Of a DNA stretch of 64,000 nt, positions 32,524-41,337 are shown in pieces. Position 1 is the first letter of the stretch; every line of letters starts with the position of its first letter. The position numbers and the translations under genes were made by a program. The DNA lies in contig NZ_VUKA01000009.1 in assembly GCF_008386565.1 (NCBI RefSeq), positions 1-64,000 on the forward strand, written 5' to 3'. Source of the stretch: Teichococcus oryzae. Its GTDB lineage: Bacteria; Pseudomonadota; Alphaproteobacteria; Acetobacterales; Acetobacteraceae. A model generated the notes under the pieces. The model did no database searches and had not been told where the DNA came from. It worked only from the letters and a program-made list of their open reading frames with translations.

Positions 32524-33843
32524 ATGACACCCTCCGCGCGCATCGCCGCGACGGTGGCGTTGCAGGCGGAGCTGGCTGCCGCGCCGCGCCGCCCCGCCGA
32601 CGCCATGGCCAATGCCTTTTTCCGCGAACGCCGCTACATCGGCAGCGGCGACCGCCGCGCCATCGCCGAGCGCGGCTGGGGCGTGCTGCGCCAGCGCCTG
32701 CGGCTGGACTGGCACCTGGCGCGGCTCGGGCTTCCGCCGACGCCACGCCTGCTGGTCATGGCCTATCTGCTGCTGGTGGAACGCTGGAAGGCCGAGGCCG
32801 TGCAGGAAGCCTTTCCGGGCGGCCGCTTCAATGCCGATCCGCCGGACCCGGGCGAGATGGTCGCCATCCGCGCCCTGGCCGGGCGGCCGCTGGCCAGCCC
32901 GGACATGCCGGAGGGGCCGCGGCTGAACCTGCCGGAATGGGCGTTGCCGGGCTATCGCGCCCGCTTCGGCGATGCGCTGCCGGCCGCCGCCGCCGCCATG
33001 GACGACGCGGCGCCGCTGGACCTGCGGGCCAACCTGCTGCGCGCCACGCGTGAGCAGGCCGCCGATGCCCTGGCCGCTGAGGGTATCGGAACGGAAACCA
33101 TGGCTTATTCGCCCTGGGGCCTGCGCATCCCGGACCGGCGGCCCATCCTGGCCAGTCGCGCCTTCACTGAGGGATTGGTGGAGATCCAGGATGAAGGCAG
33201 CCAGCTGATCGCGCTGCTGACCGGCGCCGCCCCTGGGATGCGCGTGGCCGATTACTGCGCCGGCGCCGCGGGCAAGACGCTGGCGGTGGCGGCCATGATG
33301 CGCAATCGTGGCCGTATTACGGCCTGCGACGTATCGGCCACCCGGCTGGAAGGCGCGGTGAAGCGCCTGCGGCGCGCCGGCGTGGACAATGCCGAGCGTC
33401 ATCTCCTGCAACCGGGCGACCGCTGGGCCAAGCGCCGTGCGGAACAGTTCGACCGTGTGCTGGTGGATGCGCCATGCACGGGTGCAGGAACCTGGAGGCG
33501 CAACCCGGACGCGAGATTCCGTACTGAGCAGGCTGATCTGCGCGAGCTGATCACGAAACAGAGCGCGATCCTCGATACTGCGGCCACCCTGGTGCGCCCT
33601 GGCGGTAGATTGGTCTACGCTACCTGTTCGGTGCTGCCTGAGGAAAATGGCCGGCAGGTTGAGCAGTTCCTGTCGCGCCATGAGGATTACGTGGCAATGC
33701 CGCTGCGGGAGGTCTGGGCGGAGGTCGGTCCCGCCCAGGGTGCCGCCGCCGCGCCGCCTTGCGACGGAGCCTGGCTTGAGCTGGCACCGCATAGCCATGG
33801 CACGGATGGCTTCTTCGCCGCCGTGCTGCAACGAAGGGCCTGA
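32524..33843 (+). CDS. RsmB/NOP family class I SAM-dependent RNA methyltransferase
   Basis: A 439-residue predicted rRNA m5C methyltransferase. SAM-binding is at VADYCAGAAGKTLAVAAMM (near residue 241). The catalytic pair of Cys is in VDAPCTGAGTWRRNPDARF (motif IV, near 318) and YATCSVLPEENGRQVEQFL (motif VI, near 364). The N-terminal 150 residues are helical with an NusB-like look (RRYIGSGDRRAIAERGW), as in RsmB, the enzyme for 16S C967, but shorter. Exact target position is not certain. Confidence 0.88.
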   Translation: MTPSARIAATVALQAELAAAPRRPADAMANAFFRERRYIGSGDRRAIAERGWGVLRQRLRLDWHLARLGLPPTPRLLVMAYLLLVERWKAEAVQEAFPGGRFNADPPDPGEMVAIRALAGRPLASPDMPEGPRLNLPEWALPGYRARFGDALPAAAAAMDDAAPLDLRANLLRATREQAADALAAEGIGTETMAYSPWGLRIPDRRPILASRAFTEGLVEIQDEGSQLIALLTGAAPGMRVADYCAGAAGKTLAVAAMMRNRGRITACDVSATRLEGAVKRLRRAGVDNAERHLLQPGDRWAKRRAEQFDRVLVDAPCTGAGTWRRNPDARFRTEQADLRELITKQSAILDTAATLVRPGGRLVYATCSVLPEENGRQVEQFLSRHEDYVAMPLREVWAEVGPAQGAAAAPPCDGAWLELAPHSHGTDGFFAAVLQRRA

Positions 33844-33908
33844 TTGTCGCCGCGCAAGCACGAGTGTGAACCGGCGGCTCCTCGCTGAACGTCGTAGGGG
33901 AAGCGTCG

Positions 33909-34481
33909 ATGATCCGCATCCGTCGTGCCCGTCCCGCCGATGCTTCCGCCATCGCCGCCGTGCATGTGGCGAGCTGGCGCAGCACCTATGCGGGGGTGCT
34001 GCCGGATGCCTATCTGGCGAACCTTTCCATTCTGCGAATCGCCGCCGGCTATCATCGGGGCATGATCGAGCGGCGGCATGGCGCGGCCCTCTTTGTCGCC
34101 GTTGCGCCCGCCTCGGAAGCGGACGAGGCGCCGCGGATCATCGGCTTCTGTTCCGGCCGCCGCCTGGAGGCTGGGTCGCGCGCGCCGCTGGCGGCGGGGG
34201 AGGTCGAAACCCTTTATGTGCTCGATGACTGGCGCGACCGCGGAGTCGGGCGGCGGCTGATGCGGGCGGCGGCGGCGCATCTGTCGGCCATCGGATGCGG
34301 CTCCGTGCTGGTCTGGGTGCTCAGCGCCAATCCGTCCCGCTGGTTCTACGAAAGGCTGGGCGGCCGTTGCGTGGCCAACGGTACGGTGTCCGTGGGCGGC
34401 CAGGGCGTTGCGCAGACAGCCCTCGTCTGGGACCCGATCGAGCGCCTGTTGCAGGCCACGGCCCGCGCGGATGGCGCCTGA
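33909..34481 (+). CDS. GNAT family N-acetyltransferase
   Basis: A 190-residue acetyltransferase. The N-terminus IRIRRARPADASAIAAVHVA and the acetyl-CoA-binding motif A, VETLYVLDDWRDRGVGRRLM (residues about 99-118), with the RDRGVG pyrophosphate loop, define the GNAT fold. The late part NPSRWFYERLGGRCVAN is motif B. Substrate unknown; it may be small molecules or protein N-termini. The gene starts 65 bases after the RNA methyltransferase and may share its transcript. Confidence 0.88.
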   Translation: MIRIRRARPADASAIAAVHVASWRSTYAGVLPDAYLANLSILRIAAGYHRGMIERRHGAALFVAVAPASEADEAPRIIGFCSGRRLEAGSRAPLAAGEVETLYVLDDWRDRGVGRRLMRAAAAHLSAIGCGSVLVWVLSANPSRWFYERLGGRCVANGTVSVGGQGVAQTALVWDPIERLLQATARADGA

Positions 34482-34639
34482 GCGGCGTCCCGGCGCCCGC
34501 CGGGGATGTGGCAAAATTGCACCACATGTTTGAAGCTTTTACGCCACAGTCCCACTGCTGATTGACCTTCGCCAACCATCCCGGTTTTGTTGCAAGAAGA
34601 AGGGGTTGCGAGGAGTTTCAGCATGGGCCGGCTTCGGTC

Positions 34640-34951
34640 ATGAACACCATCACTCGCGCGCAACTGGCCGAGGCGATCTACGCCCAGGTTGGCCTTTCCC
34701 GCAATGAAAGCGCAGCCTTGCTCGAAGATGTGCTGGAGCGGGTGTCCGCCGCGCTGGAAGCGGGGCGGCCGGTGAAGATTTCCGCCTTCGGCACCTTCTC
34801 GGTGCGCCAGAAGGGGATGCGCGTCGGCCGCAACCCCAAGACCGGGGTGGAGGTGCCGATCATGCCGCGCCGCGTGCTGTCCTTCCGGCCGAGCCAGGTC
34901 CTCAAGGCGCGGCTGAACGGGGAAGCGGTCGGAAGCGAGCATGAGGATTGA
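34640..34951 (+). CDS. ihfA: Integration host factor subunit alpha
   Basis: A 103-residue HU/IHF-family DNA-bending protein. [20 protein letters not shown] begins the helical dimer body; [30 protein letters not shown] is the DNA-binding arm (residues about 46-76) with the Pro that intercalates. It heterodimerises with IhfB, not encoded here. ATG at 34640 matches the family start. The following MerR-type gene 59 bases downstream is its usual neighbour across alphaproteobacteria. Confidence 0.94.
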   Translation: MNTITRAQLAEAIYAQVGLSRNESAALLEDVLERVSAALEAGRPVKISAFGTFSVRQKGMRVGRNPKTGVEVPIMPRRVLSFRPSQVLKARLNGEAVGSEHED

Positions 34952-35010
34952 GCGGGTGTCGGACGTGCTTCCGTTGCCGCAGTGCCGCCTGAGCCATGGG
35001 GGTGCGACCG

Positions 35011-35430
35011 ATGCATGACGATGTGGATGCCCCCGGACGCGTGCGGAAGGCGCCCACCGCGTTCCGGACCATTTCCGAAGTGGCCGAGGATCTGCAGATC
35101 CCGCAGCATGTGCTGCGTTTCTGGGAAACCAAGTTCGCGCAGCTGAAGCCGCTCAAGCGGGGTGGCGGCCGGCGTTATTACCGGCCCGAGGATATCGCGC
35201 TGCTTCGCCGGATCGGCGACCTGCTCTACACGCAGGGCTACACCATCAAGGGTGTGCAGCGCCTGCTGCGCGACAATGCCGGCGAATTGCCGGAGCAGCA
35301 GGACCCGGATGCCGAGATGGAGCTGGACGTGGTGCCGCTGCCGGAAGCCGGCCAAGCCGCGCTGCGGCAGGCGGTGGCCGAGCTGGAAGCCATTGCCGAG
35401 GAACTGCGCGCGCTGAGCCGGCGCAAATAA
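35011..35430 (+). CDS. MerR family transcriptional regulator (ihfA-linked type)
   Basis: A 139-residue regulator with an N-terminal MerR winged helix, [20 protein letters not shown] followed by [20 protein letters not shown] and [21 protein letters not shown] short C-terminal coiled coil ([20 protein letters not shown]) follows. It lacks the Cys residues of metal-sensing MerR proteins. Position after ihfA matches the conserved pair whose role is unknown, perhaps autoregulation of the locus. ATG at 34996 would add five residues. Confidence 0.9.
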   Translation: MHDDVDAPGRVRKAPTAFRTISEVAEDLQIPQHVLRFWETKFAQLKPLKRGGGRRYYRPEDIALLRRIGDLLYTQGYTIKGVQRLLRDNAGELPEQQDPDAEMELDVVPLPEAGQAALRQAVAELEAIAEELRALSRRK

Positions 35431-35494
35431 GCCAGGACAACGCCATCGTCAGGGGCTTGAGGGCCCGCGGGCGGGGTGCTATTGCCCCTCGCGT

Positions 35495-35571
35495 CGGAGC
35501 GTAGCGCAGCCTGGTAGCGCATCAGTCTGGGGGACTGGGGGTCGTGGGTTCGAATCCCGCCGCTCCGACCA
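35495..35571 (+). tRNA. tRNA-Pro (anticodon GGG)
   Basis: Plus-strand cloverleaf: acceptor CGGAGCG/CGCTCCG, D arm GCGC/GCGC with loop AGCCTGGTA, anticodon stem TCAGT/ACTGG with loop CTGGGGG (anticodon GGG), T arm GTGGG-TTCGAAT-CCCGC, discriminator A and encoded CCA. It reads CCC and CCU. Confidence 0.96.
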
Positions 35572-35617
35572 AGCTTCCGGCCATTCCGCCGAAGCCGCCG
35601 CCTTGCTCCCCAGGAGC

Positions 35618-35626
35618 GGCATGCCA
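35618..35626. repeat. Recurring intergenic palindrome, copy 3 (GGCATGCCA)
   Basis: Core palindrome GGCATGCC plus A in the 78-base gap between tRNA-Pro and the convergent cupin gene. Confidence 0.35.
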
Positions 35627-35649
35627 ATCTCCCCATTCATTATCGGCGA

Positions 35650-36171
35650 CTATCTGGCATAGACCAGGTTCACGCCCTCGCTGAACGCCTCGTAAGGCAC
35701 GCCATAGACATGGATCGAGATGGCGGTGCCGCAGCCAAGATTGGCCAGCCGGTGAATGGCACCCGGGTCCGCGCCGCCATGGCTGACATCCCCTTGCCGC
35801 AATTGCCGTGCCGATCGCTGCGCAGGATCATCCTGCTCCGTGGCGCGGCCATACTGGATTTCCGTGAGGATGCCCTGATGCACCGCCAGGGCGCACCATG
35901 TGCGGTGGGCATGGACAGGGCTCATCTGGCCAGGGCGCCAAACCAGCGCCGCCACCGCGAATCCGCCCGCCGGATCGGAATGCAGCCTGTGCCGCACATA
36001 GCGTTCCGCGCTGGAAGGAAGGGAAAGCCGCCCCAGCAGATCCGGCGCGCCGGCGAAGAGCGATAACGCCTCGGCGGTGGCCCTGGGGCGTTCCGCTGGC
36101 GGCCGGCGTGCCGCCGCCGCCACATGGCGCAACATGGTGTCCAGGCTGTCCTGGACATGGGTGATCAACAT
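35650..36171 (-). CDS. Cysteine dioxygenase-like cupin protein
   Basis: A 173-residue cupin. The iron-binding motif is PVHAHRTWCALAVHQGILTE (residues about 86-105), which gives two His and the Cys found near the CDO active site; the third His is in AIHRLANLG near 142. This fits the bacterial cysteine dioxygenase family, which oxidises cysteine or 3-mercaptopropionate to the sulfinate. Substrate choice depends on residues I cannot assign with certainty. It is divergent from an Lrp-type regulator that resembles cysteine-sensing DecR, which supports a thiol role. Confidence 0.75.
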   Translation of the reverse strand: MLITHVQDSLDTMLRHVAAAARRPPAERPRATAEALSLFAGAPDLLGRLSLPSSAERYVRHRLHSDPAGGFAVAALVWRPGQMSPVHAHRTWCALAVHQGILTEIQYGRATEQDDPAQRSARQLRQGDVSHGGADPGAIHRLANLGCGTAISIHVYGVPYEAFSEGVNLVYAR

Positions 36172-36392
36172 GAGGGCGGCCTCCCGGATGCAACCGGCAC
36201 GCTGCCGGGGCTTGCCTCAGCCTAAAAAGGAGGGCCCGCGGGTTCTTGCCTGTTTTCGCCCTTTATGAAGCCGAATACGCAAACTCATCCTCATTCTAGC
36301 TCCATTGAGGGAATTGAGTTCCGTTTGAAAGGAATGCCTTGCAAATGCCGTCTCTGTTGGCGGCGACGGAACCCGGTTATCCTGTCTCGATC

Positions 36393-36869
36393 ATGAGCAA
36401 TGCGCTGGATGAGTTTGACCGCCGTATCCTGGCTGCGCTGCAGCGCGATGCCACCCTGCCTATCGCAAAGCTGGCCGAGGAAGCGGGATTGTCGCCGACG
36501 CCCTGCTGGCGGCGGGTGCAAAAGCTTGAGCAGGCGGGCATCATCCGCAAGCGGGTGGCGCTGCTGGACCGGCAGAAGCTGGATGTCGGCATCACTGTTT
36601 TCATCGCCGTCCGCACCAGCCAGCACAATGCCGCCTGGCTGGAGCGCTTCCGCCGTGCCGTGTCGGATATCCCGGAGATCCTCGACATCTACCGGATGAG
36701 CGGCGAGATCGATTACCTGCTGCGGGCCGTGGTGCCGGACATCCAGACCTATGACGCGCTGTACCAGCGGCTGATCGAGCGGATCGAGCTGAACGACGTC
36801 ACCTCCATGTTCGCCATGGAGGAGATGAAGTCCACCACCGAGATCCCGCTCAACTATGCGGGCCGCTGA
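36393..36869 (+). CDS. Lrp/AsnC regulator, DecR (YbaO)-like
   Basis: A 158-residue regulator with the winged helix DEFDRRILAALQRDATLPIA, then LAEEAGLSPTPCWRRVQKLE, and a RAM domain. Several stretches resemble E. coli DecR/YbaO, as remembered: TPCWRRVQKLE, KRVALLD, YRMSGEIDYLLRAVV and DVTSMFAMEEMKSTTEIPL. DecR responds to cysteine and activates cysteine-detoxification genes. The divergent cupin and convergent cysK flanking it fit a cysteine-responsive switch. Target assignment is inferred. ATG at 36393 is preferred to an upstream start at 36339. Confidence 0.88.
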   Translation: MSNALDEFDRRILAALQRDATLPIAKLAEEAGLSPTPCWRRVQKLEQAGIIRKRVALLDRQKLDVGITVFIAVRTSQHNAAWLERFRRAVSDIPEILDIYRMSGEIDYLLRAVVPDIQTYDALYQRLIERIELNDVTSMFAMEEMKSTTEIPLNYAGR

Positions 36870-36883
36870 AAGCCGCGCGGAAT

Positions 36884-37855
36884 TTAGAGGCCGCTGAACA
36901 GCTCCGTCGACAGGTAGCGCTCGGCGAAGGAGGCGGCGATCCCGACCACCAGCTTTCCTTCCATCGCCGGCTCGGCCGCCACCTCCATCATCGCGTGCAG
37001 CACGGCACCGGAGGAAATCCCGATCGGCAGCCCTTCCAGCCTCGCGCAAAGCCGCGCGGCAGCGAAGCTTTCCCGCTCGGTGACGCGCTTCACCTCGTCC
37101 ACGCGGTTCAGTTCCAGCACGGAAGGGCGGAACCCGGCGCCAATGCCCTGGATGGTGTGGGGGCCCGGGTCGTCCCCCGACAGAACGGCGGATTCCGCCG
37201 GTTCCACGCCGATGATGCGCATCTCCGGCCGGCGCGGCTTCAAGGCGCGCGCGATGCCGGTCAGCGAGCCGCCGGTGCCGATGCCGGCCACCACGGCGTC
37301 CACCGCGCCGGCGGTGTCGCGCCAGATTTCCTCGGCCGTGGTGGCCTCATGGATCGCCGGGTTGGCGGGATTGTCGAACTGGCGCGGCATCCAGGCATCG
37401 GGCGTGCTGGCCAGGATCGCCTCGGCCCGGGCGATGGCGCCGGTCATGCCTTCCCGCGCCGGCGTCAGCTCGACCTCCGCGCCAAGCAGCCGCAGCATCT
37501 TGCGCCGCTCGATGCTGGCCCCGTCCGGCATGGTGACGATCAGCCGGTAGCCCTTGGCGGCGGCCACGAAGCCAAGCGCGATGCCGGTATTGCCCGAGGT
37601 CGGCTCCACCAGGATGGAGCGTCCGGGCATGATGAGCCCCTCGCGCTCGGCGGCCTCGATCATCGCCAGGCCGATGCGGTCCTTGATCGAGCCAAGCGGA
37701 TTGAAGAACTCCAGCTTCAGCGCCAGCCTCGCCTGCAGCCCGCGCTCTGCTTCCAGCCTGGGAAGGCGGACAAGAGGGGTCTGCCCCACGGTGGAGAGGA
37801 TGCTGTCATGTAGGCGGCCGGGTTGAGCCGGACTTGGGGTGTTTCCTTCGGGCAT
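36884..37855 (-). CDS. cysK: Cysteine synthase A (O-acetylserine sulfhydrylase)
   Basis: A 323-residue PLP enzyme making cysteine from O-acetylserine and sulfide. FFNPLGSIKDRIGLAMI (near residue 50) holds the PLP Lys, PTSGNTGIALGF binds the substrate, GIGTGGSLTGIAR the phosphate, and GISSGAV lies near the end. It is short for the family at the C-terminus but intact. It converges with the DecR-like gene (14 bases) and is divergent from an Rrf2 gene with 46 bases between starts, so that regulator is a likely controller. Confidence 0.95.
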   Translation of the reverse strand: MPEGNTPSPAQPGRLHDSILSTVGQTPLVRLPRLEAERGLQARLALKLEFFNPLGSIKDRIGLAMIEAAEREGLIMPGRSILVEPTSGNTGIALGFVAAAKGYRLIVTMPDGASIERRKMLRLLGAEVELTPAREGMTGAIARAEAILASTPDAWMPRQFDNPANPAIHEATTAEEIWRDTAGAVDAVVAGIGTGGSLTGIARALKPRRPEMRIIGVEPAESAVLSGDDPGPHTIQGIGAGFRPSVLELNRVDEVKRVTERESFAAARLCARLEGLPIGISSGAVLHAMMEVAAEPAMEGKLVVGIAASFAERYLSTELFSGL

Positions 37856-37901
37856 GGGAAAGCTATATCACGGACGAGGCGCGTGGATCAGGGGGGTGAT
37901 G

Positions 37902-38363
37902 ATGTTGTTGCGACGCGATCGGGCCATGACGGCGGTTTCCATTGTGCTGGACGTGGCGTTTCATGCGGGCCGGGGCACCACGGTTCCCGCCGGCGATATC
38001 GCCGACCGCCTGGGCGAGGCGCGGCGCGGCATCGAGCCGGTTTTGCAGGCCCTGTCCCGCGCCGGCATCCTGGGCAGCACCCGCGGGCCGCGGGGCGGCT
38101 ACCGGCTGGGCCGCGCGGCGCGGGACATCACCCTGGCGGAGGTGGTTTCCGCCACCCGGCCCGGCGAATCGGAGGATGAGGGGGGGAGCCCGCCGGCCTC
38201 GCCATCGCCGCTGCAATCCCGCGTGGTGCAGCCGCTCTGGGCGGAGCTGGAAGGCAGCGTAATGGAAACCCTTGGCAGCCGCACGGTGGCCGAGCTGCTG
38301 CGCCGCGCGGCGCTGGAAGGCCTGCAGCGGCCCGCGCCGGAAGCCCTGAACTTCGCCATCTGA
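37902..38363 (+). CDS. Rrf2 family transcriptional regulator lacking Fe-S cysteines
   Basis: A 153-residue winged-helix regulator beginning MLLRRDRAMTAVSIVLDVAF, with recognition helix and wing ILGSTRGPRGGYRLGRAARD and the ITLAEVVSATRP motif. Iron-sulfur Rrf2 proteins such as IscR have three Cys in the next region; none occurs here, so it is probably not an Fe-S sensor. CymR, a cysteine-metabolism Rrf2 of Gram-positives, also lacks them and works with CysK. The divergent cysK makes a parallel plausible but unproven. ATG at 37899 or 37902 are both possible. Confidence 0.87.
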   Translation: MLLRRDRAMTAVSIVLDVAFHAGRGTTVPAGDIADRLGEARRGIEPVLQALSRAGILGSTRGPRGGYRLGRAARDITLAEVVSATRPGESEDEGGSPPASPSPLQSRVVQPLWAELEGSVMETLGSRTVAELLRRAALEGLQRPAPEALNFAI

Positions 38364-38464
38364 ACAGGACCCCGGGCGCCTGAAGGCACCGCTTGCGCCT
38401 CAAGCTGCGCATCGGTCATGCTCCCTCCGGAACGGCCACTGCACGAGCTGTACGGGAGGGATGA

Positions 38465-39230
38465 TTGGACGCCATTCTGGAGACGCAGGGGCTCAGCAAG
38501 CAGTTCCTCGGCTTCACCGCTGTGGGTGACGTGTCGCTGTCGGTCCGGCGCGGCAGCATCCATGGCCTGATCGGCCCGAACGGGGCCGGCAAGACGACCT
38601 GTTTCAACCTGCTGACCAAGTTCCTGCCGCCCACCAGCGGCACCATCCGCTTCAACGGGCGCGACATCACGCGGATGAAGCCGGCCGAGGTGGCGCGGCT
38701 CGGGCTGGTGCGTTCCTTTCAGATCTCGGCGGTCTTTCCGCATCTGACGGTGCTGGAGAATGTGCGCGTGGCACTGCAGCGGCAGCGTGGCGGCTCCTTC
38801 GATTTCTGGCGCTCGGATTCGGTGCTGCGGCGCTTCGACGCGCGGGCACGGGACTTGCTGGAGGATGTCGGCCTGACCGCCTTCGCCCAGCGCGCCGCCG
38901 GGGAATTGCCCTATGGCCGCAAGCGCGCGCTGGAAATCGCCACCACCCTGGCGCTGGAGCCCACCATGATGTTGCTGGACGAACCCACCGCCGGCATGAC
39001 CGCCGAGGATGTGGACCGGATCGTCACGCTGGTGAAGCGCGTGGCGGAAGGCCGCACCGTGCTCATGGTGGAGCATAACCTCAAGGTGGTGGAAGGCCTG
39101 TGCGACACCATCACCGTGCTGACCCGTGGCCGTATCCTGGCGGAAGGCCCTTATGCCGAGGTGTCGCGCAACCCCGAGGTGATCGCGGCCTATCTGGGCA
39201 CCGATCCCTCCATCACGGGTGCCGCGGCGC

Positions 39231-39238
<8 letters not shown>
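38465..39238 (+). CDS. livG: Branched-chain amino acid-type ABC transporter ATPase LivG
   Basis: A 257-residue ABC ATPase. Walker A GPNGAGKTTC near residue 38, the Q-loop QISAVFPHLTVLENV, and Walker B MMLLDEPTAGMT near 175 are present. The signature is degenerate, LPYGRKRALEIAT, as in many LivG proteins. The start is TTG at 38465 with GGGAGGG upstream; the nearby ATG at 38461 is out of frame. It overlaps livF by 8 bases. First gene of the five-gene transporter operon. Confidence 0.93.
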
Positions 39239-39935
<697 letters not shown>

Positions 39936-39968
39936 GGCCGCCCGGAGCCCATCGCCATGCGGCCTTCC

Positions 39969-39979
39969 ATGGCATGCCA
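39969..39979. repeat. Recurring intergenic palindrome, copy 4 (ATGGCATGCCA)
   Basis: Eleven of twelve positions of the ATGGCATGCCAT palindrome in the 95-base gap between livF and livK, 52 bases before the livK start. Confidence 0.4.
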
Positions 39980-40030
39980 CGCCACCTCCGGCCCCGGGAG
40001 ACAACAGGGGCGAAAGGGAGTTGCTCGTTC

Positions 40031-41275
40031 ATGGTTCAAGATCGCCGCAGCCTGCTGAAGTCCGGTGCCGGCCTGGCACTGGTTCCCGCCCTCGCGGGCC
40101 TGCCGTCGCGCGGCCGGGCGCAGGGCGCGACAACGCTCAAGATCGGCGTGCTGAATGACCAGTCCGGCGTGTACCGGGAAGTCTCCGGCCCGACCTCCAC
40201 CGCCTGCGTGCGGCAGGCGATCCAGGACAGCGGCATCGCCGCCAAGGGCATCACGGTCGAGGTCGTGCAGGCCGACCACCAGAACAAGGCCGATGTCGGC
40301 GCCACCATCGCACGGCAATGGATTGACCGCGACGGCGTGGATGTCATCGTCGACGTGCCGAACTCCGCCGTGGCGCTGGCGATCAACGGCATCGTGCGGG
40401 AGAAGAACAAGGTTTACCTGAACTCCACCGGCGGCACGACGGAGCTGACCGGCAGGCAGTGCAGCCCGAACACGGTGCACTGGACCTACGACACCTACAT
40501 GCTGGCCAAGTCCACCGGCGGCGCCATGGTCAAGACCGGCGCCGACAGCTGGTTCTTCATCACGGCCGACTACGCCTTCGGCCATGACCTGGAGCGCAAC
40601 ACCTCGGCCTTCGTGCAGGCGGCGGGCGGCAAGGTGCTGGGCGCGGTGCGGCACCCGCTGCAATCCACCGATTTCTCCTCCTACCTGCTGCAGGCGCAGC
40701 AGAGCCGCGCCAAGGTGGTGGGCCTGGCCAATGCGGGCACCGACACCATCAACTGCGTCAAGCAGGCGGCGGAGTTCGGCGTCACCCGGCGCGGCACCAA
40801 GATCGCTGTGATGCTGATGTTCATCAACGACGTGCACAGCCTGGGCCTGAACGCCGCGCAGGGTCTGGTCTGCACGGAAAGCTTCTACTGGGATCTCAAC
40901 GACCGCACCCGCGCCTTCACCGACCGGGTGAAGGGCAGCCTCGGCGGCAATTACCCGGCCATGTCGCATGCGGGCTGCTATGCCTCGGTGCTGCACTACC
41001 TGAAGGCGGTCGCCGATATGGGCGGCGCCGCGGCCAAGTCCGACGGCGCGGCCACGGTGGCGCGCATGAAGGCCATGCCGACCGACGATGATTGCTTCGG
41101 CCAGGGCAAGATCCGCGAGGATGGCCGCAAGCTGCACCCGGTCTATCTGTTCGAGGTGAAGAAGCCCGAGGAATCCAAGGGCCCCTGGGACTACTACAAG
41201 ATGCTGCAGACCACCTCGGCCGATGAAGCCTGGCGTCCGGTGTCCGAGGGCGGCTGCCCGCTGGTGCGTGCCTGA
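40031..41275 (+). CDS. livK: ABC transporter substrate-binding protein (LivK type)
   Basis: A 414-residue periplasmic binding protein. The leader MVQDRRSLLKSGAGLALVPA contains an RR-x-LL motif typical of Tat export, followed by a site near RGRAQG. The mature part is a type I periplasmic fold (TTLKIGVLNDQSGVYREVSG, ITADYAFGHDLERN). It is a Leu/Ile/Val-family protein by fold, but the true ligand in this clade (amino acid, amide, urea or aromatic acid) is not clear. It sits between the ATPase and permease genes with a strong hairpin after it. Confidence 0.88.
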   Translation: MVQDRRSLLKSGAGLALVPALAGLPSRGRAQGATTLKIGVLNDQSGVYREVSGPTSTACVRQAIQDSGIAAKGITVEVVQADHQNKADVGATIARQWIDRDGVDVIVDVPNSAVALAINGIVREKNKVYLNSTGGTTELTGRQCSPNTVHWTYDTYMLAKSTGGAMVKTGADSWFFITADYAFGHDLERNTSAFVQAAGGKVLGAVRHPLQSTDFSSYLLQAQQSRAKVVGLANAGTDTINCVKQAAEFGVTRRGTKIAVMLMFINDVHSLGLNAAQGLVCTESFYWDLNDRTRAFTDRVKGSLGGNYPAMSHAGCYASVLHYLKAVADMGGAAAKSDGAATVARMKAMPTDDDCFGQGKIREDGRKLHPVYLFEVKKPEESKGPWDYYKMLQTTSADEAWRPVSEGGCPLVRA

Positions 41276-41280
41276 TTCCC

Positions 41281-41305
41281 GGCGCGGGCCGGTTCGGCCC
41301 GCGCC
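41281..41305 (+). other. Strong hairpin between livK and livH
   Basis: GGCGCGGGCC and GGCCCGCGCC form a perfect 10-base stem with loop GGTTC, 5 bases after the livK stop and 33 bases before livH. No T-tract follows. Such intercistronic hairpins typically protect the 3' end of the upstream message, allowing more binding protein than permease. Confidence 0.55.
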
Positions 41306-41337
41306 ATTCCGCCGCTTCGCCCCAGGATGACCCACCA

